From: an uncultured bacterium
GTDB lineage: Bacteria > Bacteroidota > Bacteroidia > Bacteroidales > Marinifilaceae
Reading direction: 5' to 3'
Length of the DNA: 23,049 nt
Assembly: GCA_905215395.1 (NCBI GenBank)
Contig: CAJMQA010000014.1
Coordinates: forward strand, 1 to 23,049
Position 1 is the first letter of the stretch. Every line of letters starts with the position of its first letter. Below, piece after piece: positions 1 to 9,547 of the stretch. The notes below the pieces were generated by a model that saw only the letters and a list, made by a program, of their open reading frames with translations, did no database searches and was not told where the DNA came from. A program made the translations under genes and the position numbers.

Positions 1-2686
1 CCTTCTTCGATTCACAAGTCAAAACAGAACGTACTTCCACACGTTCGATCGGAGATTTTTCGATAGCCTCAGCTACGCTTTCAGTAATCTCCTCTCCTGA
101 TCTCACCATCAACTCACCGGTGTGAGGATGATAAATATCATGTACAGATACACGTCCCAATATTCTTTCGTACAGAGAAGCCACAATTTCTTCATTGTTT
201 TTGATGGCTGCAATGGTAACACCTCTCAATGTACCACAATCCTCTTCTGTAATGGTTATATCATTAGCTACATCTACCAGACGACGGGTCAGGTAACCGG
301 CATCAGCCGTCTTCAGAGCAGTATCAGCCAAACCTTTACGGGCACCGTGAGTAGAGATAAAATACTCCAATACTGACAATCCTTCTTTGAAGTTTGCCAA
401 AATCGGGTTCTCAATGATCTGTCCACCGGTAGCACCCGACTTCTGAGGTTTCGCCATCAATCCTCGCATACCTCCCAACTGACGGATCTGTTCACGGGAT
501 CCACGGGCACCGGAGTCGAGCATCATATAGATTGAGTTGAATCCCTGGTCATCTTCAGCCAACTGCTTCATCAGCGTATTGGTCAACTTCGCGTTCACAT
601 GCGTCCAGATATCGATGATCTGATTATAACGCTCGTTGTTCGTAATGAAACCCATGTTATAGTTAGTCATTACTTCTTCTACCTGATCGTAACCTTCCTT
701 CAGCAATTCTTCTTTTTGGTCCGGCACAATTACGTCTGCCAGATTAAAGGACAGACCTCCTTCAAATGCCATACGATATCCCAGGTCTTTGATATCATCG
801 AGGAACTTGGCAGTAACATCTACTCCGCAACGTTTGAATACATCGCCAATGATATCACGCAAAGCTTTCTTCGTGATTAAGGTATTGATATACGGGAAAT
901 TCTTCGGCGTAAACTGATTCAGCATCACCCTACCGACAGTAGTGTCGATCATGTGAACATAAGGTTTTCCCTCATTATCCACATCCTGAATTCTTACCTG
1001 AATCTGTGCATGCATATCCACAGCTTTCTCATTCAGGGCAATGATTACCTCTTCCGGAGAATAGAATTTCAATCCCTCTCCTTTAGCACCTTTACGCTGT
1101 TTCGTAATATAATACAATCCCAATACCATATCCTGTGAAGGCACAGTAATAGGCGCTCCATTAGCAGGATTCAGAATATTATGAGCGCAAAGCATCAATA
1201 TCTGAGCTTCCAGTACTGCTTCATTTCCCAGCGGCAAATGCACAGCCATCTGGTCACCGTCAAAGTCGGCATTGAATCCGGTACAAGCCAGCGGATGCAA
1301 ACGGATCGCCTTACCTTCTATCAGCTTCGGCTGGAATGCCTGGATACCCAGACGGTGCAAGGTCGGAGCACGGTTCAACAAAACAGGATGCCCCTTCAAT
1401 ACATTTTCAAGAATATCCCAAACCACCGGATCACGACGGTCTACAATTTTTTTGGCACTCTTAACCGTTTTAACGATACCCCGTTCAATCAATTTACGAA
1501 TGATAAATGGCATGTACAACTCTGCAGCCATATCTTTCGGCAGCCCACATTCGTGCATCTTCAAGTCAGGACCTACCACAATAACTGAACGGGCTGAATA
1601 GTCAACACGTTTACCCAACAAGTTCTGACGGAAACGACCTTGTTTTCCTTTCAAACTATCAGACAAAGACTTCAGCGGACGGTTATTTTCAATCTTAACG
1701 GCATTGGATTTACGGGAATTGTCAAACAACGAATCCACAGCTTCCTGCAACATACGTTTTTCATTCCGTAAGATCACATCCGGAGCCTTAATCTCAATCA
1801 ACCGTTTCAGACGGTTATTTCTGATAATTACCCGACGGTACAGATCGTTCAGGTCGGAAGTCGCAAAACGACCGCCATCCAAAGGTACCAACGGACGTAA
1901 TTCCGGAGGAATTACCGCCAATACTTTCACAATCATCCATTCAGGCTTATTTACCTCTTTACTTTCACGGAAAGCTTCTACAACCTGAAGCCGTTTCAGG
2001 GCCTCGTTTTTACGTTGCTGAGAAGTTTCGGTATTTGCTTTATGACGCAGGTCATAAGACAGATCGTCCAGATTCAGACGTTCCAGCAGCATTTGAATAG
2101 CTTCTGCTCCCATCTTGGCGATGAATTTGTTAGGGTCATCATCATCCAGATGCTGATTATCAGCAGGTAACGCATCAACTATATCCAAATATTCTTCCTC
2201 TGTCAGCATATCCAGTTCTGCTATCCCCTTCTCAGACATCAGCCCTGGCTGCACAACGATATATCTTTCGTAATAGATTACTGCATCCAGTTTCTTGGAA
2301 GGTAAACCTAACAGATAACCGATTTTATTAGGCAGAGACTTAAAATACCAGATATGTGCCACCGGAACAACCAGTTGGATGTGTCCCATACGTTCACGCC
2401 GCACTTTCTTTTCAGTAACTTCGACACCGCAACGGTCGCAAACAATGCCTTTGTAACGGATGCGTTTGTATTTACCGCAATGGCACTCATAATCCTTTAC
2501 CGGACCGAAAATTCTTTCACAAAAAAGACCATCCCGTTCTGGCTTATAAGTACGATAGTTGATAGTTTCAGGTTTGAGCACCTGTCCGCTGGAATGTTCC
2601 AGAATCTCTTCCGGAGATGCCAAACCGATTGCAATTTTTGTAAAGCTCTTGGGCTTGTTGGTATTATTATCTTTTCTAAAAGCCAT
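1..2686 (-). CDS. rpoC: RNA polymerase subunit beta' (RpoC), N-terminal part, cut by the window edge
   Basis: Largest subunit of core RNA polymerase; it carries the catalytic Mg2+ site and the clamp. The frame is open from an ATG at 2684-2686 to the left edge, giving about 895 residues; Bacteroidales RpoC has roughly 1,420, so the C-terminal third is missing. The N-terminal zinc ribbon is visible as C68, C70, C83 and C86. The invariant active-site motif NADFDGDQM falls at residues 472-480 (bases 1247-1273), with the three Mg-binding aspartates D474, D476 and D478 present. The start lies 22 bp after the rpoB stop, with only a weak AAAGG upstream, so it is co-transcribed as the last visible gene of the tuf-to-rpoC operon. 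No frameshift is seen. Identification is certain. Confidence 0.98.
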   Translation of the reverse strand, partial: MAFRKDNNTNKPKSFTKIAIGLASPEEILEHSSGQVLKPETINYRTYKPERDGLFCERIFGPVKDYECHCGKYKRIRYKGIVCDRCGVEVTEKKVRRERMGHIQLVVPVAHIWYFKSLPNKIGYLLGLPSKKLDAVIYYERYIVVQPGLMSEKGIAELDMLTEEEYLDIVDALPADNQHLDDDDPNKFIAKMGAEAIQMLLERLNLDDLSYDLRHKANTETSQQRKNEALKRLQVVEAFRESKEVNKPEWMIVKVLAVIPPELRPLVPLDGGRFATSDLNDLYRRVIIRNNRLKRLIEIKAPDVILRNEKRMLQEAVDSLFDNSRKSNAVKIENNRPLKSLSDSLKGKQGRFRQNLLGKRVDYSARSVIVVGPDLKMHECGLPKDMAAELYMPFIIRKLIERGIVKTVKSAKKIVDRRDPVVWDILENVLKGHPVLLNRAPTLHRLGIQAFQPKLIEGKAIRLHPLACTGFNADFDGDQMAVHLPLGNEAVLEAQILMLCAHNILNPANGAPITVPSQDMVLGLYYITKQRKGAKGEGLKFYSPEEVIIALNEKAVDMHAQIQVRIQDVDNEGKPYVHMIDTTVGRVMLNQFTPKNFPYINTLITKKALRDIIGDVFKRCGVDVTAKFLDDIKDLGYRMAFEGGLSFNLADVIVPDQKEELLKEGYDQVEEVMTNYNMGFITNNERYNQIIDIWTHVNAKLTNTLMKQLAEDDQGFNSIYMMLDSGARGSREQIRQLGGMRGLMAKPQKSGATGGQIIENPILANFKEGLSVLEYFISTHGARKGLADTALKTADAGYLTRRLVDVANDITITEEDCGTLRGVTIAAIKNNEEIVASLYERILGRVSVHDIYHPHTGELMVRSGEEITESVAEAIEKSPIERVEVRSVLTCESKK

Positions 2687-2708
2687 AGTTTACCTTTTAC
2701 TTTTTACC

Positions 2709-5700
2709 TTATATCAAGTTTACGCTTAATCCGAGTCCTCTCAACTCATGCAACAATACGTTGAATGATTCCGGCAGACCCGGGGTAGGCATAGGCTCTC
2801 CTTTTACGATATGTTCGTAAGTTTTGGTACGTCCCATTACATCGTCCGACTTCACAGTCAGGATTTCCTGCAGGATATGAGCAGCTCCGAAAGCTTCCAG
2901 AGCCCAAACCTCCATCTCACCGAAACGCTGTCCACCAAACTGTGCTTTACCACCCAAAGGTTGCTGCGTAATCAATGAGTAGGGTCCGATAGAACGGGCG
3001 TGCATTTTGTCGTCCACCATGTGCCCCAGTTTCAGGAAGTAGGTTACCCCTACTGTTGCCGGCTGGTCAAAACGCTCCCCGGTACCTCCGTCATACAAAT
3101 AAGTCGTACCATAACGCGGCACACCTGCCTTATCTGTAAATTCATTGACATCCTCCAGACTGGCACCATCAAAAATCGGAGTTGCAAACTTCAACCCAAG
3201 CTCTTTTCCTGCCCAACCCAATACAGCTTCGAATATCTGCCCCAGGTTCATACGGGAAGGCACACCCAAGGGGTTCAGACAGATGTCCACCGGAGTTCCG
3301 TCAGCCAGGAATGGCATATCCTCTACCCTGACCACACGCGATACGATACCTTTATTACCATGGCGTCCTGCCATCTTATCACCAATCTGGAGTTTACGTT
3401 TCTTAGCCACATAAACTTTTGCCATCTTGATAATACCGGAAGGCAGCTCATCACCTACTGTAGCATTATATTTTTTACGCTTCATCTGACCTTCGATCTC
3501 CTTGTATTTGATCACAAAATTGTGAAGCAGATCACGGATCATATCGTTTTTCTGTTTATCTGTCGTCCACTTGTTCGGATTAATTTCGAGATAATTCAGA
3601 TTCTGCAGTGTCTTCAAGGTAAATTTCACACCTTTCGGAATCACATCCTCATTCAGATAGTTTTTCACTCCCTGGGAGGTTTTTCCGTTGGTCAGTTCGA
3701 ACAGTTTGTCTATCAGCAGGTCAGTCAAATCCCCCACTTTCCGTTCAAATTGTTCATCAATTTCTGCCAGAATGGTTTTACCGGCAGCCTTAGACTTCCG
3801 GTCGCCAATCATACGCTGGAACAACTTCTTATCAATGATCACACCGCTCAGGGAAGGCGAAGCTTTCAGAGAAGCATCTTTCACATCACCGGCTTTATCC
3901 CCAAAGATAGCACGAAGCAGTTTTTCTTCCGGACTCGGGTCGGATTCACCCTTCGGTGTAATCTTACCGATCAGAATATCCCCTGGTTTAACACGGGCTC
4001 CGATACGGATAATTCCGTTCTCATCCAGATCCTTTGTAGCGTCTTCACTTACGTTCGGAATATCAGCAGTTAACTCTTCCAGTCCGCGTTTGGTTTCACG
4101 CACTTCCAGTGAATATTCATCCACATGGACAGAAGTGAACACATCATTCCGGACAATATTTTCAGATATTACAATAGCATCCTCATAGTTATAACCTTTC
4201 CAGGGCATATAAGCCACTTTCAGGTTACGTCCCAACGCCAGTTCACCAGCTTCAGAAGAATATCCTTCAGTCAGAATCTGACCGTCCTCTACCCGGTCTC
4301 CTTTACGTACAATAGGACGTAAAGTCATCGTAGTACTCTGATTGGTACGTTTATATTTAGGCAATAAATACTCTTTGGTATCTCCGTCGAAACTGACAAA
4401 ACGTTCTTCTTCAGTTTGATCGTATTTAATGACAATGCGCCGTCCATCCACAAAATCAACCACACCAGGACCTTCTGCCACAATCTGAGTACGGGAATCC
4501 CGGATCAGTGCGCCTTCCAGACCAGTCCCCACAATCGGAGCCTGCGGTTTGATAATAGGCACAGCCTGACGCATCATGTTTGAACCCATCAAAGCACGGT
4601 TGGCATCATCATGCTCCAGGAAAGGAATCAATGAAGCTGCAATCGAAGCAATCTGGTTCGGAGCCACGTCAATCAAGTCGATGTTTTCCACTTCTTCTAC
4701 AGGGAAGTCACCATCCTTACGTGATTTAGCCCTTTTGTTCACAAAATGACCATCTTCAGCCACCTTAGCATTAGCCTGTGCAATCACCAACCCTTCTTCT
4801 TCCTCAGCTGACAGGTACCTTACACCTTCTGCGGAAAGATCAACCACAGCGTTTTCCACCTTCCGGTATGGAGTCTCGATAAATCCGAGGTCATTGATCT
4901 TGGCATACACACAAAGTGAAGAGATCAAACCGATATTCGGCCCTTCCGGAGTCTCAATCGGACACAAACGGCCATAATGGGTATAGTGAACGTCACGCAC
5001 CTCAAATCCGGCACGGTCTCTTGACAAACCGCCAGGTCCTAAGGCAGACATACGGCGTTTATGAGTAATTTCAGCCAACGGGTTGGTCTGATCCATAAAC
5101 TGTGACAGAGCGTTCGTTCCAAAGAAAGAGTTAATCACAGAAGACAGTATCTTTGAATTGATCAGGTCTACCGGAGTAAACACCTCATTGTCACGAACAT
5201 TCATCCGTTCACGAATGGTTCTTGCCATACGTGCAAGCCCAACCCCGAATTGATTATACAACTGTTCACCTACTGTACGTACACGACGGTTGCTCAAGTG
5301 GTCGATATCATCCACATCTGTACGCGCATTCAGCAATTTGATCAGATATTTGATGATCTCGATCATATCTTCTTTCGTCAGCACCCTGACAGAAGGGTCA
5401 GTAGACAATCCAAGCTTTTTATTTAACTTGTAACGTCCTACATCTCCCAGGTCATAACGCTTATCCGAGAAGAACAATTTATCAATAACATCACGGGCAG
5501 TCGCTTCGTCAGGCGGTTCTGAACTACGCAGCTGTCTGTAGATGTGCATCACTGCTTCTTTCTCTGAGTTACAGGGGTCTTTCTGCAGTGTGTTATAAAT
5601 AATGGCATAATCTGCCAGATTTTGTTTCTCTTTATGCAGCAAAATCGTCTTTGCACCTGAATCGACGATTGCATCAATATGTTCATTTTCCAGAACAGTC

Positions 5701-6521
5701 TCACGATCCACAATGATTTCGTTACGTTCGATGGAGACCACCTCTCCGGTGTCTTCATCCACGAAATCTTCCACCCAGGTCTTCAAAACACGCGCAGCCA
5801 AACGACGGCCAACGACTTTTTTCAATCCCGATTTGGAAACATTTATTTCATCTGCCAGGTCGAATATCTGCAGGATATCCTTATCCGTTTCAAAACCAAT
5901 AGCACGCAACAGGGTTGTCACCGGCAATTTCTTTTTCCGGTCGATATATGCGTACATCACATTGTTGATGTCTGTTGCAAACTCAATCCATGAGCCTTTG
6001 AACGGAATAATTCTGGCAGAATAAAGCTTGGTACCATTAGCATGGACACTCTGCCCGAAAAATACACCCGGGGACCTGTGCAACTGTGATACGATAACAC
6101 GTTCAGCTCCATTTATCACAAAGGTGCCTTTAGGTGTCATATACGGAACATTCCCCAGATATACGTCTTCTATCACCGTATCAAAATCTTCATGTTCCGG
6201 ATCGGTACAGTACAACTTCAGTTTTGCCTTCAGAGGCGCACCGTAAGTCAATCCCTGTTCCAGACATTCGTCAATGGTATAACGGGGCGGATCGATGAAG
6301 TAGTCCAAAAATTCCAGAACAAAATTGTTCCGGGTGTCGGTGATCGGGAAGTTCTCCTTGAAAACAGTATACAGGCCTTCGTTTTTTCTGTTTTCAGGCG
6401 TCGTACCCAATTGAAAAAAGTCCTTGAAAGACTTTAATTGCACTTCAAGAAAATCAGGATATTGCAACTGATTTTTCGTGGAGGCAAAGCTTATTCTTTT
6501 GTTTGAATTATTTGAAGACAT
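2709..6521 (-). CDS. rpoB: RNA polymerase subunit beta (RpoB)
   Basis: Second large subunit of RNA polymerase, forming the other half of the catalytic cleft and the rifampicin pocket. It is 1,270 residues long and complete, normal for Bacteroidota. The fork-loop region carries the conserved run SQFMDQTNPLAEITHKRR followed by SALGPGGL; the aspartate, histidine and serine matching E. coli D516, H526 and S531 are wild type, so no classic rifampicin-resistance change is visible there. GDKMAGRHGNKG and the C-terminal GEMEVWALEAFGA block that packs against RpoC are intact. The ATG at 6519-6521 has no Shine-Dalgarno. It lies 93 bp after rplL, a gap that contains a perfect 12-bp hairpin which may attenuate read-through from the ribosomal protein genes. 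rpoC follows after 22 bp. Confidence 0.99.
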   Translation of the reverse strand: MSSNNSNKRISFASTKNQLQYPDFLEVQLKSFKDFFQLGTTPENRKNEGLYTVFKENFPITDTRNNFVLEFLDYFIDPPRYTIDECLEQGLTYGAPLKAKLKLYCTDPEHEDFDTVIEDVYLGNVPYMTPKGTFVINGAERVIVSQLHRSPGVFFGQSVHANGTKLYSARIIPFKGSWIEFATDINNVMYAYIDRKKKLPVTTLLRAIGFETDKDILQIFDLADEINVSKSGLKKVVGRRLAARVLKTWVEDFVDEDTGEVVSIERNEIIVDRETVLENEHIDAIVDSGAKTILLHKEKQNLADYAIIYNTLQKDPCNSEKEAVMHIYRQLRSSEPPDEATARDVIDKLFFSDKRYDLGDVGRYKLNKKLGLSTDPSVRVLTKEDMIEIIKYLIKLLNARTDVDDIDHLSNRRVRTVGEQLYNQFGVGLARMARTIRERMNVRDNEVFTPVDLINSKILSSVINSFFGTNALSQFMDQTNPLAEITHKRRMSALGPGGLSRDRAGFEVRDVHYTHYGRLCPIETPEGPNIGLISSLCVYAKINDLGFIETPYRKVENAVVDLSAEGVRYLSAEEEEGLVIAQANAKVAEDGHFVNKRAKSRKDGDFPVEEVENIDLIDVAPNQIASIAASLIPFLEHDDANRALMGSNMMRQAVPIIKPQAPIVGTGLEGALIRDSRTQIVAEGPGVVDFVDGRRIVIKYDQTEEERFVSFDGDTKEYLLPKYKRTNQSTTMTLRPIVRKGDRVEDGQILTEGYSSEAGELALGRNLKVAYMPWKGYNYEDAIVISENIVRNDVFTSVHVDEYSLEVRETKRGLEELTADIPNVSEDATKDLDENGIIRIGARVKPGDILIGKITPKGESDPSPEEKLLRAIFGDKAGDVKDASLKASPSLSGVIIDKKLFQRMIGDRKSKAAGKTILAEIDEQFERKVGDLTDLLIDKLFELTNGKTSQGVKNYLNEDVIPKGVKFTLKTLQNLNYLEINPNKWTTDKQKNDMIRDLLHNFVIKYKEIEGQMKRKKYNATVGDELPSGIIKMAKVYVAKKRKLQIGDKMAGRHGNKGIVSRVVRVEDMPFLADGTPVDICLNPLGVPSRMNLGQIFEAVLGWAGKELGLKFATPIFDGASLEDVNEFTDKAGVPRYGTTYLYDGGTGERFDQPATVGVTYFLKLGHMVDDKMHARSIGPYSLITQQPLGGKAQFGGQRFGEMEVWALEAFGAAHILQEILTVKSDDVMGRTKTYEHIVKGEPMPTPGLPESFNVLLHELRGLGLSVNLI

Positions 6522-6562
6522 CTATTAATTTTTTGGAACCTAAACAATAATAACAACAAAAT

Positions 6563-6590
6563 GGTTTAGAGTCAAAAATGACTCTAAACC
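6563..6590 (-). promoter_or_regulatory. Hairpin between rplL and rpoB, candidate attenuator or processing site
   Basis: A perfect 12-bp inverted repeat with a 4-base loop (arms GGTTTAGAGTCA at 6563-6574 and TGACTCTAAACC at 6579-6590). On the coding (minus) strand it is followed by the U-rich stretch ATTTTGTTGTTATT rather than a pure U run. The hairpin is strong but the tail imperfect, which fits partial termination or RNA processing more than full termination, because rpoB must still be read. In E. coli the rplL-rpoB gap carries an attenuator and an RNase III site; homology of this short element to those is not implied. Confidence 0.6.
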
Positions 6591-6614
6591 TCAAAACCCA
6601 CAAGGGTCTATGAC

Positions 6615-6992
6615 TTATTTAAGTTCAACTTCAGCTCCTGCTTCTTCCAGTTGAGCTTTCAGAGAGTTAGCTTCTTCTTTAGAAACTTTTTCTTTCAAAG
6701 GAGCCGGAGCTTTGTCAACTAATTCTTTAGCTTCTTTCAGTCCCAGACCAGTCAGTTCTTTTACCAATTTAACAACTGCCAGTTTAGACTGACCACCTGA
6801 TTTCAGGATTACATCGAACTCACTCTGTTCAGCAGCAGCAGCACCTTCGCCACCAGCAGCAGGAGCAGCTACAGCTACAGCAGCAGCTGCAGGTTCAATT
6901 CCGTACTCTTCTTTCAAGATATCAGCTAATTCTTTTACGTCCTTTACAGTCAGGTTTACTAATTCTTCTGCAAGTTTTTTCAAATCTGCCAT
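6615..6992 (-). CDS. rplL: 50S ribosomal protein bL12 (L7/L12)
   Basis: Stalk protein of the large ribosomal subunit; dimers bind the C-terminal tail of uL10 and recruit and activate translational GTPases such as the EF-Tu encoded in the same operon. It has 125 residues. An N-terminal dimerisation helix (about 1-35) is followed by an Ala/Gly-rich hinge (about 36-53) and the C-terminal factor-binding domain with the conserved segment KLAVVKLVKELTGLGLKEAK. It follows rplJ after 50 bp. The start has no Shine-Dalgarno. Confidence 0.99.
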   Translation of the reverse strand: MADLKKLAEELVNLTVKDVKELADILKEEYGIEPAAAAVAVAAPAAGGEGAAAAEQSEFDVILKSGGQSKLAVVKLVKELTGLGLKEAKELVDKAPAPLKEKVSKEEANSLKAQLEEAGAEVELK

Positions 6993-7042
6993 TTCGATAA
7001 GTATTTAAAATGTTTTTTTTCTAAAAATAATAATAGTATAAT

Positions 7043-7561
7043 TTATGCTCTATCTTCGAGAGTTTTAAGCACTCCTCCGATAGTATTCTTCCCTGATTCC
7101 AGGGCAGAAATAAGCTTCTGCATCGGTGACTGTAACAACAGTACGATATCTCCCAGCAATTCTTCTTTCGATTTGATGCTAACGAGAGCGTCCAGTTGAT
7201 TTTCACCCACATAGGCACATTCTTCCACATAAGCAGCCTTCAAAACAGGTTTGTCATGGTTCTTACGAAACTCTTTAATCAGTTTCGCCGGAACGTTCCC
7301 TGTTTCTGCCAGCATGATTGCGCTGGAACCAGTCAGAGAACCATACAGTTCTTCATAATCAGCTTCCAAGCCATCCAATGCTACTCTCAGCAAAGTATTT
7401 TTCACCTGAATCAGTTTAATACCTGCTTTGAAACAAGCCTCGCGCAATTCCTGTGTAGCAGCAGCATCCAATTCAGAAATATCACTGATATAAAGATGCT
7501 TGTATGCTTTAATCTGCTCGGTTAAATTGTCTATGATTACTTGTTTTTCTTCCCTTTTCAT
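7043..7561 (-). CDS. rplJ: 50S ribosomal protein uL10
   Basis: Base of the ribosomal stalk; it binds 23S rRNA near uL11 and carries the bL12 dimers on its C-terminal helix. At 172 residues it has the usual length. The N-terminal rRNA-binding domain shows the conserved KNTLLRVAL motif (about residues 54-62), and the C-terminal helix ends at LKTLEDRA. In many bacteria the L10-L12 complex represses its own mRNA through a leader before rplJ. Here only 29 bp separate rplJ from rplA, so a leader of that kind would have to include the end of rplA; I see none. A weak AAAGGA lies about 11 bases before the ATG. Confidence 0.99.
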   Translation of the reverse strand: MKREEKQVIIDNLTEQIKAYKHLYISDISELDAAATQELREACFKAGIKLIQVKNTLLRVALDGLEADYEELYGSLTGSSAIMLAETGNVPAKLIKEFRKNHDKPVLKAAYVEECAYVGENQLDALVSIKSKEELLGDIVLLLQSPMQKLISALESGKNTIGGVLKTLEDRA

Positions 7562-7590
7562 TCTACAAATGATCCTTTAAAGGTTAATAA

Positions 7591-8286
7591 TTAATCAAGT
7601 AATGACCTAAGGTCTAATTTAATACCGGGACTCATTGTACTTGACAGGAATACACTCTTCACATATGTTCCTTTTGCGGAAGACGGTTTCAGTTTCTGAA
7701 TAGTGGCCATGAATTCACGGGCATTATCTTTGATCTTTTCCGGATCAAAATTCACTTTACCGATAGAAGTGTGTACAATACCAAATTTGTCAACTTTAAA
7801 ATCAATTTTTCCCTGCTTAACCTCATTCACAGCCTTACCGATTTCCACGGTAACAGTACCGCTTTTGGGGTTTGGCATCAATCCACGCGGACCTAAGATT
7901 CGTCCCAATGCACCAATTTTACCCATGATAGCTGGCATAGTAATGATGATATCGATATCAGTCCAACCTGATTTCAATTTCTCAATATACTCCTCCAATC
8001 CAACATAGTCGGCTCCGGCAGCTTTGGCCTCTTCCACCTTGTCAGGTGTACAAAGTACCAGTACACGTACTTCTTTACCGGTTCCGTGGGGCAGAGTAAC
8101 AACACCGCGTACCATCTGATTAGCTTTACGCGGGTCAACACCCAGACGAACGTCCATGTCAACTGACGCATCAAACTTGGTAAAAGTAATCTCCTTCACC
8201 AGCTGAGCAGCTTCTTCAATGGTATATAATCTACCATTTTCGATCTTTTCTAAAGCTAACTTCTTATTTTTTGTCAGTTTACTCAT
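7591..8286 (-). CDS. rplA: 50S ribosomal protein uL1
   Basis: L1-stalk protein that moves deacylated tRNA out of the E site; in many bacteria it also represses the rplK-rplA mRNA. It has 231 residues, the usual length. Recognisable segments include the DMDVRLGVDPRKANQMVRG stretch in the N-terminal half, GRILGPRGLMPNPKSGTV in the middle (about residues 128-145), and the C-terminal GTYVKSVFLSSTMSPGIKLD. It lies 24 bp after rplK and 29 bp before rplJ, so it is translated from the shared operon transcript. No Shine-Dalgarno is seen before the ATG. Confidence 0.99.
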   Translation of the reverse strand: MSKLTKNKKLALEKIENGRLYTIEEAAQLVKEITFTKFDASVDMDVRLGVDPRKANQMVRGVVTLPHGTGKEVRVLVLCTPDKVEEAKAAGADYVGLEEYIEKLKSGWTDIDIIITMPAIMGKIGALGRILGPRGLMPNPKSGTVTVEIGKAVNEVKQGKIDFKVDKFGIVHTSIGKVNFDPEKIKDNAREFMATIQKLKPSSAKGTYVKSVFLSSTMSPGIKLDLRSLLD

Positions 8287-8310
8287 TACGTTTGAAGTAT
8301 TACGAATTCA

Positions 8311-8748
8311 TTAAAAAGGTTTTTCACCATCAACGGTGATACCCATACTTCTGGCAGTTCCAGCTACCATGCTCATTGCTTTTTCGATCTCAAAAGCATT
8401 CAAATCGCTCATTTTCCCTTCAGCAATTTCCCTGACTTTGTCCCAAGACAAAGAAGCCACTTTTTTGCGGTTGGGCTGATCTGAGCCGGATTTGATTTTT
8501 GCTGCTTCCAAAAGCTGAATAGCAACAGGGGGCTGTTTGGTAATGAAATCAAAAGATTTATCACCGTAAACCTGAATAATTACCGGAATGATCTTACCTG
8601 CCTGGTCCTGAGTTCTTGCATTGAATTGTTTGCAGAAGTCCATGATATTGACCCCTTTAGAACCTAAAGCAGGACCTACTGGAGGAGAAGGATTCGCGGC
8701 ACCAGCTTTAATCTGTAGCTTGATAAGAGCTTCAACTTCTTTTGCCAT
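8311..8748 (-). CDS. rplK: 50S ribosomal protein uL11
   Basis: rRNA-binding protein of the GTPase-associated centre, target region of thiostrepton and needed for stringent-response sensing by RelA-type enzymes. It has 145 residues, near the family norm. The N-terminal domain carries the proline-rich ANPSPPVGPALG segment (about residues 18-29) and GVNIMDFCKQFNART; the C-terminal rRNA-binding domain ends in GTARSMGITVDG. The gene lies 22 bp after nusG and 24 bp before rplA. Confidence 0.99.
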   Translation of the reverse strand: MAKEVEALIKLQIKAGAANPSPPVGPALGSKGVNIMDFCKQFNARTQDQAGKIIPVIIQVYGDKSFDFITKQPPVAIQLLEAAKIKSGSDQPNRKKVASLSWDKVREIAEGKMSDLNAFEIEKAMSMVAGTARSMGITVDGEKPF

Positions 8749-8771
8749 GATTTGTTTTAATCAAAATTTAA

Positions 8772-9320
8772 TTATTCTTTTTCTACCTGCATGAAACTCA
8801 ATTCAAGTGGTGTTTTCCGACCGAAGATCTTGACAATTACTTTCAAGCGCTTCTTGTCATTATTCACCTCCTCTATCACACCGGTAAAACCGTTGAACGG
8901 TCCGTCTGTAACTTTTACGGATTCGCCAACAACATAAGGTATGTTTATTTCTTCTGGCTGTTCAGCAAGCTCGTCTACCGTACCCAGGATCCGATTGATC
9001 TCCGATTGACGCATCGGAACCGGATCTCCGCCTTTGGTTTCCCCCAGGAAGCCTATCACGTTCGTGATGTCACGAAGCATGTGGGGGATTTCACCAACGA
9101 GAGCCGCCTCTATCATTACATAACCCGGAAAGAAGTTCCGCTCTTTGCTGATCTTTTTTCCATTACGTACCTGATAAATTTTCTCCGTAGGTATTAAAAC
9201 CTGTGAAACATAATCCTGCAGCCCCAAACTGGCAACTTCATTTTCAATGTACTCCTTCACCTTTTTCTCTTTTCCACCGATCACCCGAAGTACATACCAT
9301 CTTTTTTTAATTTCTGCCAT
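8772..9320 (-). CDS. nusG: Transcription termination/antitermination factor NusG
   Basis: Essential elongation factor that bridges the RNA polymerase clamp and, through its KOW domain, Rho or the ribosome (via uS10). It is 182 residues long. The N-terminal NGN domain starts with KKRWYVLRVIGGKEKKV and includes FFPGYVMIEA; the C-terminal KOW domain (about 128-182) holds VKVTDGPFNGFTGVIEEV. The length matches the standard operon-encoded NusG, not the longer UpxY-type NusG paralogues that sit at the head of capsule operons in Bacteroidales, and the position between secE and rplK confirms this. Confidence 0.98.
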   Translation of the reverse strand: MAEIKKRWYVLRVIGGKEKKVKEYIENEVASLGLQDYVSQVLIPTEKIYQVRNGKKISKERNFFPGYVMIEAALVGEIPHMLRDITNVIGFLGETKGGDPVPMRQSEINRILGTVDELAEQPEEINIPYVVGESVKVTDGPFNGFTGVIEEVNNDKKRLKVIVKIFGRKTPLELSFMQVEKE

Positions 9321-9338
9321 GTCAGTTCTGAGGATTAA

Positions 9339-9527
9339 TTAAAACATACTATATATGAAATTCATGATATGTCTGAACGAAAAGTCCATCACAAAGATTC
9401 CCAGAGCGATAATGACGGAAGCAATCATAACTATGGTAGCACTGCTTTGGAGTTCAGACCATGAAGGCCAGGAGACTTTATTCACCAGCTCGTTATATAC
9501 GTCTGCAAAATAAGCTTTTATTTTCAT
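9339..9527 (-). CDS. secE: Preprotein translocase subunit SecE
   Basis: Small clamp subunit of the SecYEG channel in the inner membrane. It has 62 residues, the short single-span form common outside the gammaproteobacteria. An N-terminal amphipathic segment with the family motif NKVSWPSWSEL (about 16-26) leads into one membrane helix (about residues 32-52). It lies 18 bp before nusG and starts 20 bp after the 3' end of tRNA-Trp, so its mRNA must be released when the tRNA is processed. Confidence 0.96.
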   Translation of the reverse strand: MKIKAYFADVYNELVNKVSWPSWSELQSSATIVMIASVIIALGIFVMDFSFRHIMNFIYSMF

Positions 9528-9547
9528 TGTATAATTAGATTTGTCTG

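Noticed and set aside
3000..4073. Long plus-strand open frame (357 codons) opposite rpoB
   Set aside because: It is antisense to a strongly conserved part of rpoB, has no family resemblance and mirrors rpoB codon use; a shadow frame.
4900..5200. Possible rifampicin-resistance change in RpoB
   Set aside because: The aspartate, histidine and serine that are commonly changed are all the usual residues.
8772..9320. NusG as a specialised UpxY-like paralogue
   Set aside because: Length, motifs and position between secE and rplK are those of the housekeeping protein.
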